A stretch of 64,000 nt of DNA, taken from the NCBI GenBank assembly GCA_950295325.1, contig OX485805.1, positions 52,478,758 through 52,542,757 of the forward strand. Reading direction: 5' to 3'. Source of the stretch: Polytrichum commune (taxonomy: Eukaryota > Streptophyta > Polytrichopsida > Polytrichales > Polytrichaceae). Every line of letters starts with the position of its first letter. The stretch's first letter is position 1. The notes beneath the pieces were generated by a model that was given only the letters and a program-made list of their open reading frames with translations, had not been told where the DNA came from and ran no database searches. Shown here one piece after another: positions 1-13,771 of the stretch. The translations under genes were made by a program, and so were the position numbers.

Positions 1-635
1 GTCCTAGTACCACTTCAATTTACAGTAAGGAAAAAATGGCAGAGGGACCATGAAGGTCAAGGTCCCCAAAATACAATTTTCAAGGCCTAATAAATGCATT
101 GACATGGGTTTTGCGGTGAGAGAGGCAAGAGAGGTAGTCTGGAAAGAAAAGGCAAGGGCCCATGGAAGAGAAATGCCGTTATAATAACTTTTTAAAACAT
201 AATTTTCACAAGGGCAACTCTTCCTAATAGGCAAGGCCACCTTTTAGCATCAATATGATGTAATGAATCTTGAGAAGCAAGTCCACCCTCTATGTGCCTA
301 AATCATATCATAATCCACGAAACACACCAATTCTTCGATGCCCTACCCCTTAAACTTGCTCCCACATGTTTCATCAAACAATGTGGGACATCCAGAACTC
401 AAGAATTTGAGTGCAAATTTGTTTTTTTGACATACCAATTGTAATATTTTGAATTTTGGGGCTTGCAGTATACCATTGGAAAGGTCCTGAAAATACCTTT
501 CCAACGGTATATTACACGCCCCGAAAATTTTAAAAATTATAGTTGAAAACATGAAAAATTAAAATTAAAATGTAGTCATGTAGCGACTGTAGACCAGGGA
601 ACACGATTACGGTTCTTTTTTCGCATAGTTTTCAA
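1..635. other. AT-rich intergenic sequence, no gene seen
   Basis: Both strands give only short frames with biased, low-complexity composition. A small self-complementary stretch near 474-516 (AAAGGTCCTGAAAATACCTTTCC-like halves) is the only structure noticed. I see no exon signals or recognisable protein similarity here. Confidence 0.6.
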
Positions 636-942
636 CTACACTAAATAGGGTATTTAGTGTTTGATACACTAAATATCAATAACCCTATGAAAGTAAGTAA
701 CATTAAATGTAAACCTAAACACTAAATATTAACTAAGGTAATATGTGGAAGTCACATGTTTTACTTTAGTGTTAATAGGGATATGAAAAAAACAAAATAA
801 CAATGATAAAAGGATAATTCCAACATATCTTCTAGCAAGTCTTTTAACACTAATTATCAAAGAATTGAAAATTAGTGTTGAGCAAGGTACGGTGGTAACA
901 ACATTAAATTTAAACAAACACTAAATATCCTATTTAATGTAG
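636..942. mobile_element. MITE family A, copy 1 (TIR CTACACTAAATA)
   Basis: A 307-bp non-coding element. Its left end begins CTACACTAAATAGGGTATTT and its right end is the inverted complement, ending TTTAATGTAG. A second copy at 13814-14119 shares most of the interior, including TTTGATACACTAAATATCAA and CCTATGAAAGTAAGTAACAT. It has no coding capacity, so it must be a non-autonomous DNA element. The target-site duplication is not clear at this copy. Confidence 0.75.
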
Positions 943-3900
943 TGACAACACAAGGTACATGTCACTTGTAAATTACATTGAACATGTACAAATTAAATCG
1001 CTCATTCTTTTTTGTAAAAATTGTTGTGAGAAGATTTGCAACCTACATCTTTGACATATTTAACAAGAAGTGAAGACAAGTGAACCCCAAGAGAAGACAA
1101 GAGAATGGTCAAACTTGAATTCTTTTTCACCACTACCCTTTTTGGGCATGTATTAAAAAAAATCAGCACATTGACTTTTTGGTGCATGGTCATTCTTCTT
1201 GGTCCACATTCGGTGTACACCTAGTGAGGGCCCAAGGCTTTCAAGACTAAATTTTTAAGAAGTCGGACCATTGAAAAAGACCCACTTCCATGGTCCGACT
1301 TCATGGTCCATAGTGTAAACCACCCCTTAGTACTTATATTCTCAAGTTTGCATACATTGGAATTTTTTCGTAAAAACAATGTGGCTAAAGTGGTCATGGT
1401 ATCATAGCAATTGGAGTGGAAATGATGGGCAGTGATAGCTCGGATTCTAAAGGAAAATAAAACTCCCACATCATAATGCTCCAAAGACTTCTATAACGAA
1501 GTTGTAGTGGATTGTCCTCTTATGAATTTGATGTAAAGTGTTGCTTTTCAAAAACAATACATTGTTATGTAAAAGGGAGAGTAGATAGATAGATAGATAG
1601 AAACTCCGGTCCCTTTTTAGCAAGGGGCCGGCATGAATGAAGTGTCCGTTCGTAATGCCAATGACCCGATGCCCACTGGACAAGGGGACATTGGGACAAT
1701 ACTACTCTCCCCTTTCGAGGATGGACACTATAGTGACACACTATACAATAACCCGAGTGGACTTTTGAATTTATGAAGTAATTCCCAAGGGCAAGACGTC
1801 AAAGGACTTCCTATACATGGAAGGCACTAGAGTAAGGTATTCCCCTAATTACATTGCACAATGCACCAACATTGATGCACTTAATGGGTAGAATGTCTTC
1901 ATGGATCGCCTCGCAATTTTGAGTGCATCATGGGACATAATAAAACTCACACTAGTTGCAAGGATTTGTGAATGCTACGAGGTCACCATGATATCATGCA
2001 CACCTTCCAATTCATTTGTGACAAAGAGATTTCCACCTCTTGATAGTTGAGACATATGGATGTTCATGTTGCTTTTCATTTTTTATTTTTTTTTCAAGCA
2101 AACAATGTATAACATTGAGTGTATTTGTGAGATCACCAAGTATTATAAACATCGTGCAAAACTTGCAAGCAAATTGTGTGGTACTTAATGACACTCCCGG
2201 ACGAGTGACTTTCTAGTGAATGGAGAACTCCAACTTAAAGAGCAAACGGTTCCCCTTTCATGTATGCAAAACCACAATACTTATTGAATGAGAAAAACTA
2301 AAATGAGTTAAGGAGATTCGAGTGTTTGAAGCCGATTGTAGTTGTACTTGCAAGAGAGACAAAATGCCATGAAACTACATTAGAATTCGAATGTATAACA
2401 TGATAGGAATTGCAATTCCTTGGTGCGTGCTTATTATGGTCTCGATTTGGAGATGCATACCGTAGTACCCCCATAGTACCCTAAGTACCCTCAAGTTGAG
2501 GTTGGCTTGGTCAATTGTGGGGTAGGATGTTAAAGTAGGCAATTAGAATTATTTGCATGGAGATTGTGCAACTTACAATGATGAAAGCTCGTACATGATT
2601 CACTTTTCCTACTTACAAACTCTCCTTCACAACTTTGTTTTCTTAGAGGTCGGGCCTCCTCCCGTTACTATCCCCTTCTCCCCAATTTTTGGTTTTGTGT
2701 TTTTATGTAAATTTAAACATATGGGTCTCACTAAACCAAATTGAGATTGTTGGTACTCGTTTCATTTTCAAATAATACTTTTCGGGCTATAAATACAATT
2801 CATAATGTTCTCTTCATGGACAAATGTTATATATATTTGGTAAAATTCAATTGCAAAAGAATCCATAATACAACCAACCTGGGCAAACCAACGTGGCCCG
2901 AGTGCAAATCAAAAAATAATGCTCATTTATGGCCTATCCTTTCACGTAACAACTAAGTTACTCCGGTCACGATAAGGCCTTTGACCCCCCAAGAATTATT
3001 GTTTGAGTTTACCACATATGAGTTTTTAGTAGATGAGGACAAGAGAAAATAAGTGTATGATCAAGAGAACATGTCCTCCAATTTGCTTGACTCAAATCGC
3101 TATTTAAATTAAAGGTCGACAATTATGGGGTAGTTACAGTTGAGTACATTTTGATTAGCTAATGTTGTGTTAGAGAGACTTCGTGTATGTGTCAGTACCC
3201 ACAAGTGTAACATTGTTGTGGTAGACATCTTGACAAGGCTTTCTTTTGCGAATCCTTGGTTTGCTGCATATATTCGATTCGTGTTCACAACTCATCTCAA
3301 ATTTTACTACACCCTTGACAATGATGACGATGACGACAACACCTCCAATCTTCGAAGATAGGTGTGAATCATGAATGTCGGCTTGTTGGATAGCAATGAT
3401 AACCAAATATTGCCTATCATTGGAGAGGTGAACATCGAACACATTGTGTTTTGTCATCCATAAATGCCATTCTAGGTCCCAACATTGTTATTTAGGTGCC
3501 TTGTTTACCTATAAATCTCCTTCACAATCATGTAGAGTACAAGTGGTAGCATTTAGCATTAACTTGGTCACTTTGTTTGCAACCACAAGCCTCGAGAACC
3601 ACCAAAATTAGAGGCTCGGTCAATGAACATGGAGATCATGCAACTAGTTGTAGATGATCCAATTCAAAATCAAAACTTTCTGCAAATAATGGAACCGTAT
3701 TTTATTGAGGTATTTTATTTGAAGTAGATGGAAAAGGAATAACCAAAACATTGCAATGAATAGCTATTTGACAGGGATAGTGGTCAAGTTGGCTCAAAAT
3801 TTCTCCATGTTCATTGGGCTTGATGTTGGATGAACCATGAATTGTACAAAATAACTCCCCATGGCCTCCTGGGATATGTGATAGTGTAAGTTGTGGCTCT

Positions 3901-6900
3901 AAAACATGTATTGGCCCTCTATGACAATAAATGTTTCAAGACCACAACGTATTAGTCATAGTGGTGCTTTATGGGACATTTTTGTGCTACAAGGAACCAT
4001 AATGTGTTCACATAGGTGTGTCATGCCATTAATTTCATATACACAACACCAATATAATTGCAGTATTCAATGCAATGTAGTATCCTATTACAATCCAAAT
4101 CTAAGAATTGGCTTGTGTTTTCATCGTTGGGAATTACTTGTGGGTGAAGGGGAATTAGGCCAATGTAGTACTTCATACGAAGTGGTATATTTTTGCAATG
4201 CATCAAAGTCTCTCAACAACAAAAGCTAGAGATGTGTGCATATAAGCATCTTACAAAACCATACTTTGTAGCCATGGTCTCTACCAAAATCTCACTTGTT
4301 ATGGTAAGTGCAACTATCATGGATTGTGACATGTTTTTGTGGGTATTACGATAATTTGATGCCCCCTTCATTCCAAAAAACAATACTTATAAATTACTAT
4401 AAGGACCAAAAATAAGATGCATTGGTTAAAATGAGCAAAGTCATCAACAACTTGACATCCTCCAATGATGATTGTATTCTCAAAGCGTTCAGGTAAACCA
4501 TTGTCAACTAATTTATTTCTTTTCAAGATTTCATTTTGACACATAGAAAATTATGCTCAAGTCTCATATTGTCTTTATAAAAGTGGTAGAACAATAATTG
4601 TCTCAAAGTATCTACAATAAGGTAGATGTGCCTAAAATAGATACTTTTCTCTCTACACCCACATCTCGTAGGATTTGAGACATGCAATTAGTGTGAGATA
4701 ATTAGAGAATCTAGATCATGCCCATAGCCATTTGCCTCATAATTCCTTAAAGTTCATTTGAAAATCTTGCTCACTGTCAAAAGGAATATTTCTCTACTCA
4801 TTACGTGGTCTTATAAGTCCCCCCAATTATATTCACTCTAGAACATAGAATGGCTAGTACTTTTTGAGCATGTACATAGTCTAATCTCTCTTTTGAACAC
4901 ATATCTTATTGGTGTGCATTCTTAGTATCACACCTAACCACATATCACTCAAATAAAGGTGTTCGGATTGTTGCTATGTTCAATTTAGGCATATCTAGTA
5001 CCTTAGGTATACTCATGTTAATTTGATTGAAAATTCCTAGTTTTTGTAACAACAACAAATAACAACAATAATTGAGCTTATACTTTGATAATTCTAAGGC
5101 TTGGTGGGCAAGTGCCCTACATGGAAACTAACCATTAGCATGTATCTAGATGGTGAAGACCAATAACTACACCTTAACCTCCATAATGTCACCCTTTGTA
5201 ATGTCAGTCCCTCTCTTATATCCCGAAACCCTAGGGAATGGATGTGCTTAGTCTGAATCTCCCTCCTTCTTGTCACATTTCCCTCTCATATATCATGGTT
5301 TTTGATATGAAAATAATCCATCAAAGAATTCAAACCACGCACTCGCATCTAGTACAAGTTGCATGTTAAGTAAAACAAAACTCGGGCATAAATTTTTGGA
5401 CATGATTAAATTTTACACATATAGTTTTATGGGTGGATCTTATGATGGGAACGTCATAAAGTAGTCATTAACATGGATATTCATGTTATTGCATGGACGT
5501 TCTAATTTCCTTTATGAAGAAAATTAGTGTATAATCAATGTCTTGACCATATTGAATATCATATTCAGCAAAATTAAAAGTCGTGTTGCCAATAAAGACC
5601 GTCTTCAACACAAGGTTGCAACACATGTCCCATAGTCATGTTTACATATATGAGTTTGTAGCTATGATGAAAGGTGGAGCGCATGTCATTCATGCCAACT
5701 TATCCTTGCTATCTATGCTTATATTTTTTCTTCCCAAATAGGTAATGCATATATGCATTGTGGTTTGCAATATGCATATCTCAACAATGAAAACTAAAAA
5801 TTTCATATGCAATATGTATATTTTGGGACAAACTTTTTGTTTTAGTCCCCCCCCCCCCCAAGTTGTAGTTATTAGAATCCTACACCACCTCTATGAAATG
5901 GTTTGTAATAATCTACTACCAAAAATTTATTGTGAACTTTGAAATACTCAAACCTCAAATATCTTACTTTGTTACAATATGTACTACCAAAGGAAAAATA
6001 ATCAGGTTTTTGACTTGGTTATTTTCTCCATCCTCCATGATATCAAAAGACAAATCAACCCATTTTGATAAGATATGAATTACTATCATTCTTTCTTGAA
6101 GAAATTTTTGTCTATTTGAACTCTTGACAAATATTTACTTGTAATTGTGGCTTCCACCATATATATGTAGGATAAAAATCACCTTCACATCTTTTCCATT
6201 TCAATTCCAAAATATGCCCTCAAGTCGCATTGCATAGCACATGTTTGATACGAGGTCTACCCAACATGTAGAGTGATCCCTAATGTCCCATTAAGACGTT
6301 TTAGTCCACACATGACAATTTGAAAAGTTGAATGGGAATTCATATTAAATCACGTTTGTCAATCTTTTGGTGGCAATAGATGGTCTATGTGTATACTTGA
6401 GGTGGAATCAACAATATTTGTTATCAACAATTTTGATAATCATAAGTGTGTTAAAAATCGGTGTGCAACTAGTGAATGTTTCCATAAGGCGAATGCGATA
6501 AATTCTCAAATGTTTTATATAAAAGACGATCCCATGCCCAAATTTCACTTCTCCAAAACACAAAGATCTTAAATGCGTTTTTGAAAAAGACATTTGTGCA
6601 ATTTATACATGTAATAATGTACCAAACTTTATTTAAATGTATTAGAGCATTCACAACTTGTAAGAAACGCACACCGTATCAACATCAAGTCAAACGTGAC
6701 ACACAACCTTTCAAATACAATGTATAAAATCTAGAATAATTTACCAAAACACATCATAAATTAATATCAATTTTCTTTCAAACTAGTGTTTCTTTCATTA
6801 TCAACCATTATTAACCATAGTCAACTCTCATGTGTTGAGGCTTCATAAACCTACATGTGGTTTAAACATGAGAAAAGTTTCAACATGAATCTATGTAATT

Positions 6901-8047
6901 TTGATTTGTAAGATTTTATTTCATTCAAAACTCTAAAATCCTTGCATGGAGTTCAACGGGTTATTGGACACCCATAATTTAGATGTGATATTTGGATAGA
7001 ATTTAACAACTTTGTTTCATAAAGTTTACACTTTCTAGCTTTGCAACCTTCATATGTGTAGCACATGAACAATGCGTGGAAGGCTTGGACCTTTAGGGTT
7101 AAGGGTTGAACAAAGACACTAGATTAAATAAACATTGGAAGTCCATAAATCTTTCATCGCGACAATCACAATTATATTGAACTTTACATTCATCATTCTT
7201 CTTATGGAAACAAGATTACAAATGGCCTTAAACATGCATATTGAGTTTCTGCAACTAACCGCAAACTACATACAAAAAATCGCATATATGCAAAAGTGTT
7301 TAATATGGTTGATACCTCTCCCTCTTATTCGACACAATTAAGTGTTGTTGGGAAGAGATTTGTCACATGTCAAATTCACATCGATCAAGCCCTTGTTGAA
7401 TATCCAATGTAGAGATTCACAAGTTAAGATTCAAAGGGTTGATCCAAATCTTCAATCTTTGGGAATGCATGTGGTGTTATTTAGTTCATTTTTCTTATTC
7501 TCGAGCTTTTGTTGATGAAATACACAACCTACAAATTAGCAATTAGATATTGTATTAGCAAATCTATGATGAAAACGTCAACACAAAATGGATCAAAAAT
7601 CAAACCTCCCTTAATTTAGTTTTGCTTGTAGAAGTACATATTTATTGATTCCTTATTTGTATAGATAAGCTCCTCCCCCCCCCCCCTTCCCTCAAGTGGT
7701 GTCTATTATTGATTGTAAAATAGTGTATAGAAACTAAAAACCTAATCTAATCTCTTGTTAACATGTGTTTCTTTATGTGTTTTTTTCTTAAATCCACACC
7801 TAACCACAAAACCTTCAAACCTAGGTGTTCGATCAAGAATAACAACCAAGTAACATCCACATATCGCATGTAATAATTGAAGGGTAAAATCAACCAAGCT
7901 TTTTAGTTTATCTAGTTGTGTCTTCCAATAGGAGGGCCTAACACATTGCCCGTGATGTAGTGCTACCATTAGAGTGGGTGCCCAACGTGTATCAAGGTCT
8001 AAATATGGGCAAGGCTCCAAAAGCAATTGGGGCACATACCTAGATAC
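943..8047. other. Long gene-poor intergenic region
   Basis: About 7 kb of AT-rich DNA in which I find no reading frame with domain-like composition, no convincing exon chain and no tRNA. It holds a GATA microsatellite at 1582-1600, a 13-C tract at 5847-5859 and a 12-C tract at 7675-7686. The longest frames (about 95-107 codons at 3.2-4.2 kb) look like chance or old transposon debris. A frame at 4021-4206 on - has a very faint copia RNase H flavour, which I do not consider sufficient for a call. Confidence 0.55.
5847..5859. repeat. C13 homopolymer tract
   Basis: Thirteen consecutive C in otherwise AT-rich sequence. It is one of several 11-14-base C/G tracts in the window (7675-7686, 42765-42778, 58453-58464, 58777-58787, 60070-60080). 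Two of these lie just inside the ends of an apparent transposon at 58438-58799. Confidence 0.9.
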
Positions 8048-8050
8048 TAA

Positions 8051-8412
8051 GGGCCGGTTCACACTATGCCCAAGTCGAGAGGAGAAGCGTCACTTTTCTA
8101 GACCAAACTATGTCGAGAGGAGAAGCCTTTGGGTTGAAAAAGTATATTAAAATAATCCACGGCTAAAAATGCTCGGCCTCTCGACGGAAGTTTGGGTCGA
8201 GCATTTTGCTCGACCCAAACTTGGCTCGAGAGGCCGAACTCTTCCCGCCATATTTTCCTAAAAGTGTTGCCACCTAGGCTCTTTTGGAGGCGACGTCCTT
8301 TGGACTTCGGCCTCTAGTGTGAAGGCCGAGAGGACGAACTTTGGACATTTATGCATTTTCATTGGTCGAAACGCTTCTCCTCTCGAAGTTTGGCCATAGT
8401 GTGAACCGGCCC
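8051..8412. mobile_element. PIF/Harbinger-like MITE with perfect TIR and TAA target duplication
   Basis: The element starts GGGCCGGTTCACACTATG and ends with the exact inverse complement, and it is flanked on both sides by TAA (8048-8050 and 8413-8415). A 3-bp TWA target duplication and GC-rich GGGCC ends are typical of PIF/Harbinger (Tourist-like) elements. The centre holds a long hairpin (about 8172-8239) built from CTCGGCCTCTCGA and its complement. There is no transposase frame; the element is non-autonomous. Confidence 0.85.
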
Positions 8413-8415
8413 TAA

Positions 8416-10311
8416 ATGTCATGCACCTTTGTTGTGATAATTTTGGTTTTGTCTTCCAATCCACATCTTCCAAAAGCAACAACCTACCTTTAGGAAACTT
8501 TCATCACCTTTGTTGTGGGTTACACGTCATGGCTCTCAACACGAATAATGTCGATGTTCAATAAGTAGCGTGTTGTCACACTGTTTAGCTGAAAATGCCA
8601 CCTTGTCGTTTATTGGGAAAGGAATGGTGCCATTGGTTGGGGGAGAGAAGGTTCCATGGAGCATTTTCTACATGGATTATGACTGGCGAGCCATGGGTAA
8701 CTTTTGGAGTGGAAGGCATTCCAACTGGCAAGGTTTGCATGACTATGGAGGGCAATAGGGGTAGACATCATATGACATTTAAGCTTTCTAGGTGATATGC
8801 TACAACATTTCTATTACGTGTGACAAAGTTTGTTGTGTTTGTCTGCAAGTTTTGTTTTTAACCACCTGACTTCCACTAGGTTGGGCGTTGTTAGACAATT
8901 TGCCAGCATGGAGGAGGTGTTTTAAAGCCTCCATGTGTGTGCGTGTGTGTGTGTGTTTTGTAAATAAAATGTATGCTTATGGAGATGTTGATATGTGTTT
9001 TTGTTAGGTTTGTTTTTGGCAACTCTTGGTTGCAACGGGTACTAAATTAAAAGAAATCCCGAAAATGGACCCTCAATGTTTTTGAACTCACCAAAATGGT
9101 CAAGTACATCCTTGTAGTTCTTCCACTCAAATTTATATTTACAATATCCTACCAATTTTTGGCACAAAACAATTAGTTTTCTTGATTGAAGGTGAATTAA
9201 AGTCTCTTCGCCCTCATACTACTATCTCAACAAGATGGAGTTTTTGTAACAATAGAGTACCACATTCCACACAATGGTTCATTGAAACGCGTGAGAAATA
9301 TGGTGTGGCATTGTTAAATCTCTACTTGACATGGTGGAGTACGAGTGTAGAAATGATTGGGTGCAATCACGGTAAAGTAAACAATTCCTTATCCATGCAA
9401 AGGTTTCATTAAAAGTGATTTAAAACTATATATTAATTTTATGTTTTGTGAACAAAAAATCATAAACAATTCATTCTTTTGAGCCAAGCAATTTATGTTG
9501 ACAAATTGTTTCAAAATAAGAGTATGCATGTTTCAGAAGATAGTGCAAGTGATGTGCGAGTAGGTGATATTAAACTAGTGATTGTTTAACTTACGTTTGC
9601 TTTAAATTGTATAAAATTACTTTAAATTGAATTTTCAATGTATAAGTGTTTGATGCCCTCAAGTTTATAATGAATTCAAGGAATATGCAGAAAAATCAAG
9701 CTCAATATATTTAAGGCCTTGAAACTTATGTCCACAACCATATTTAGTTATTTGCTTTTGAACATTACTTTTAATAATAAGATTTGAAAAATCTCATCTT
9801 GATATTCTAAATTTTAGACAACATTTTGCTACTACATTTAGGTGTGTTGACCAAAAAATGATGGTTTTCAATATGCTGAAACATTCTTCTAGTCCACTTT
9901 ACCATGTTGGCACCCGATTCGTTTATGATGGTCGACATACACATGCACCGCTTGTATGGATTTGAATTCTTTGACGATCATTCATTGTTTGCAACAACAT
10001 AAACAAACCTCTAATCCCCCTTCTAATCTCCACTCAAATTGTCCGACATCGCCAATTGGCTAAGATACCCATGCAAGCTACGAGTATATTGACACCAACC
10101 ACATAAGGTATGGATGGTGCTTTTATATCTCCGCCAATCCATTCCTAAAAATCCTATAAACAATCATAGCCTATTGCTATTCTTTATCAACTACTTCTAG
10201 ATGCCTAATTATTGTGGACAAACAACGTCATTTTAACCGTGTAATTGCTCCCATTAACATGCATGAAACTAAATTCAATAATGACAAGCACGAGTGCCTA
10301 AAATAAGCAGA
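8416..10311. other. Intergenic, no gene seen
   Basis: There is a short GT-rich simple repeat near 8933-8957 and otherwise AT-rich sequence. The overlapping frames at 8570-8795 are not supported by splice signals or recognisable protein motifs. Confidence 0.55.
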
Positions 10312-10775
10312 TATTGTAGCTCTCTAGCAGCTTGGGCATATTATAATTAATTCTAAAGGTGTCTAAATTTCGTTGAGTGTTCCCCCTCCCTCTCAAAAAA
10401 ATGAAATAACATTCAAAGAGTGTCTAAAATCACAATAATGCAAGTGACATTCACTGGAATCCAACAAAGTAGCATTAAATCAAAGCAAAACATGTTGCCA
10501 AGCAAAACCTCGACATACGAGTAAAAGACAAACTTTAGGGTAAGGAATGTCGGTTAAGGGAAGTGTTTAGGTAAATCGTAGCCGCCATAGATGAAATTAG
10601 GAAAACCATGCATGAATTATACAAATGACTTGGATGAATGTCTAACTTATTTCAAATTACTTATGGAATCTGTCCAATTTTAAAACATTAATAAATGGGC
10701 TGCCTAACTTACTTTCACACTTTCATGAATTATTACCAGGCAAAAAGGTGCCCAAGCTGCTAGAGAACTACGGTA
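10312..10775. mobile_element. Possible MITE with ~23-bp TIR
   Basis: GTAGCTCTCTAGCAGCTTGG at 10316 is matched in inverted orientation by CCAAGCTGCTAGAGAACTAC ending at 10771, with weaker pairing a few bases further out. The interior of about 460 bp is non-coding. No clear target-site duplication was found, so the superfamily is open. Confidence 0.55.
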
Positions 10776-11271
10776 TGCACCATACAAACCAACGTACCTT
10801 CAACTCCCAATAACATAGCCCTCCCAATGTCCTCCAAGCGAGAAAGATATCAAAACTTGCCACTTCACATCACTTGTAAAGAAAACCAAGCCAATCAAAA
10901 TAATAACAACAACAACAATAATAATAACAACGGGAGATGAATGGCTACAAACACACTTACGATTTCAATCAATCCCAAGAGCTAGGAGTGACCTTGCACG
11001 CCACGAAACGTAGAAATGATGTAACTCCAAGAGTGAAGACGTGTATGCGAGCCTAGTGGAGTACGTACACTCAAGAATGTAGTGACTCCTCTTTCGTGGT
11101 GGTCATTGGTCGGTCCGTTGCCATCATCACTCGTCTCTAATTAGCTCGGGTATGGGTTTATTGTGACCCTAGGGTTCCAAGGACGGGTATAATTACCACG
11201 TTGTAAAGGGGAAGGAAAGCTCGAAGAATATGTTGACTCGAGGCCGGTGTGAGAGAGAAAGAGAGACTTCT
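10776..11271. other. Intergenic, no gene seen
   Basis: It contains an AAC/AAT-rich stretch near 10904-10932. Nothing coding was recognised. Confidence 0.5.
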
Positions 11272-11554
11272 GGGGGGGTTCACTCCCTCTTATATTTTGC
11301 ATACACATGCGTTCAGGACCTATTTATTGGGGGGGTTATTTACCTTGCAAAAAAGATTATAAGGTGATGGTATTTTACATGTAAAAAGCCTGAAAATATT
11401 ATATGTGATGGTATTTTACATGTAAACATGTTTCACTATTTTAAAATCCCTTGTTTTACATGTACATTTTTATAAAATTGATCTACAATGAATATATTGG
11501 ACCTTATTTTTTATCGCACGTTGTTCTACGATTTTTGCCAGTGAACCCCCCGAG
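11272..11554. mobile_element. MITE with GGGGGGTTCACT ends, copy 1
   Basis: The ends are inverted complements (GGGGGGGTTCACTCC at left, AGTGAACCCCCC at right). A near-identical copy in the same orientation lies at 59249-59527. AGAGACTTCT occurs immediately left of the element and again right after its CCCCCCGAG end, an apparent 10-bp target duplication. That length points to a Mutator-like element, although the flank is GA-rich, so part of the match may be chance. The interior is non-coding. Confidence 0.75.
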
Positions 11555-13428
11555 AGAGACTTCTACCTAGGCTCACCCCTTCGGGTGTTGCAACACAAGG
11601 ATCCATGTACTCGAAGATCATTATACGCTTGTTGCAAATTGAATGTGCATCAATCCCTAAAATGCTTTTTGGAGCTCGATTACGACCTCTCGTGCATTTC
11701 GTTAGTTTTTGTTTTGAATTGGTACATTGTGCATTTCTATTGTTTTTGTGGGGTTTTGAGTAGACGAAGATAGTTTGTTGCCTTGGAGAGTTGCACTTCT
11801 CAAAAGTTGCACAATGTAATTCCAAAGTCATTTTTACGAAGGATTCAAGTGAAATCGTGTGGAGAGTGAATACATTCATAATGCAAAATATGCAAAAATT
11901 GTTTCGGAGGAGTGAAGAGACCTCATTGGTCAAAAGCAAGCTCATATCTTCACGAAGCATTGTTGGGATTTACATAGGTGCACAAAGGTATTCTATCTTT
12001 GAAGAATGCACACATTTTCATGCATCGTGTAGTGTATCGTGTTGGTCATAGAGAGTGTGTTTCACGTGTAAGAGTTCCATCAAGACTACTACGTGTATTT
12101 GGATCGGTGCATTACTATGCACGATAGTTGCACATGTGAAATAATGCCCAAACAATCAATTCCCAAGTGGGCGCGGGGTTTGGGTTTGGCATGCATGACT
12201 CCGACAAAACTTTACAATAATTCACATTTGTAACCTTAAAGAACCATCGTGAAGGGGGCAAGGACAATAAATGTGGTGGTACTTTTGCATGGTCTCAATG
12301 TAAACCCAAAAGAGACATCCATAAGTTAACATGGCGGGGTGGGCGGGGTAGCAATACTTAAACACGGCAACACAAACTACACTATAACTTCAATAGGTTG
12401 TACATGTAGTTGTGAGAATCAAGGCCTCATGGTTGATAAAAGGTTGTTAGGCTTTCCTCAAAGATGGTGGTAAGGAGTAATGCTCCTAGAATACAACAAA
12501 CAAAAAAACAAATCTATGATTGCCATCTCTATATACATAGAGTCACGACTTTGAGAATTTGAACAATCCCATCACTTTGGTCTTTGTGCAAATTAGTCCC
12601 AATGTAGATTATGCCAAAATTATCATATTGGCAAGAACCAACACATACAATTGTGCACAATAAGTACAAAATGATATTGAGAATATTCCTCGAGACTACC
12701 CACCAATTTAAAATTGTGCTTTTTGTGATGGTTTTGAGTCATACACCAATAAAGCTATGAAAACTTCCATTTTGGGCACATGGAATTCGAACGATGCAAC
12801 CTTTCTAACCCCTTTTTCAATTGCTAGCAAAAAAAAAATCATTGAAAAAGCTCCCAACCCAATAATATCGGCTATATTTGAAGTGATGGTCTTACCACTG
12901 TTACGTGATATCAACATTCAAATATCACCCAATTTCATGACATTGAGATTCCCATATAACCTTTAACATTTGAAAATTAGAAATTGAGTTCACAATACAT
13001 GTACTTAAGTGTGTCATGTAGGACGATGGTTTTGTTGCGCCACCTTCCCCAATTGCCATCCAATTGTATCGAGTTGGGACCGCCAACATTACGGTGGGAA
13101 AGTGATATCACATTAGCACCACTTCACATACACATATACACACACCTTGGAATATACACATACACATACATATACACATACTCAAAATGCTGCTCGATCT
13201 CGACCATCAAGATCACTCGATTTCGAAGTTCCTTTGACCTTGGACCCGAGCGTAAACCCACCCACCCTCACCACCACCATCATGGATGGATGATGAATAT
13301 ACCTAGCACGGGCCCACCCTATACCCCCACCAATACATTCAAACTCCCCCCACTTTATCTTTCACGACACTCGAAGCCCAATTCAAACGTCCGGTGGTTC
13401 ACGACGACACGGTTAAAAAGGGGGTTTG
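11555..13428. other. Intergenic, no gene seen
   Basis: Several frames of 60-144 codons overlap on both strands at 11.5-12.1 kb, but none shows domain-like composition or splice support. There is a short region of CACATA/TACACA repeats at 13124-13184. Confidence 0.5.
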
Positions 13429-13467
13429 AAAGGAAAGGAAAGGAAAGGAAAGGAAAGGAAAGGAAAG
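13429..13467. repeat. (GGAAA)n microsatellite
   Basis: About seven to eight uninterrupted pentamers followed by a short GCGCGCACACAC run. Confidence 0.9.
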
Positions 13468-13771
13468 CGCGCGCACACACACAAGCACGCTTGTAAGAAG
13501 TTGGAAAGCGTGGCAAAACGATTGCGAGTCAACACTCGATCCCCATGCACATCTATAACTAACATACATAGCTAGGCACACACATGATTATCTATCTATC
13601 TATGTATCTTCCTTCCACGTTTTTTACTGTGCCTTCCTTAGGGTTTGCAGGAGGCAGGGAGGCTCCTCCAGTCCTCCACCACCAGCACACATTGTGGGAA
13701 GCACCAGCACTGGCACTGCACCCGATTCCCAAGATTTTTATGAGTATTGCCACATACACACACACACATGA

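Noticed and set aside
4021-4206. Possible copia RNase H fragment on -
   Set aside because: Only a faint resemblance over about 20 residues, no neighbouring pol motifs and no LTRs.
11526-11960. 144-codon minus-strand frame
   Set aside because: It starts inside the end of a MITE and overlaps open frames on the other strand; composition is not protein-like.
12984-13496. 170-codon plus-strand frame
   Set aside because: It runs through CATACA repeats, His-rich and GGAAA-derived segments; no domain, no splice or promoter support.
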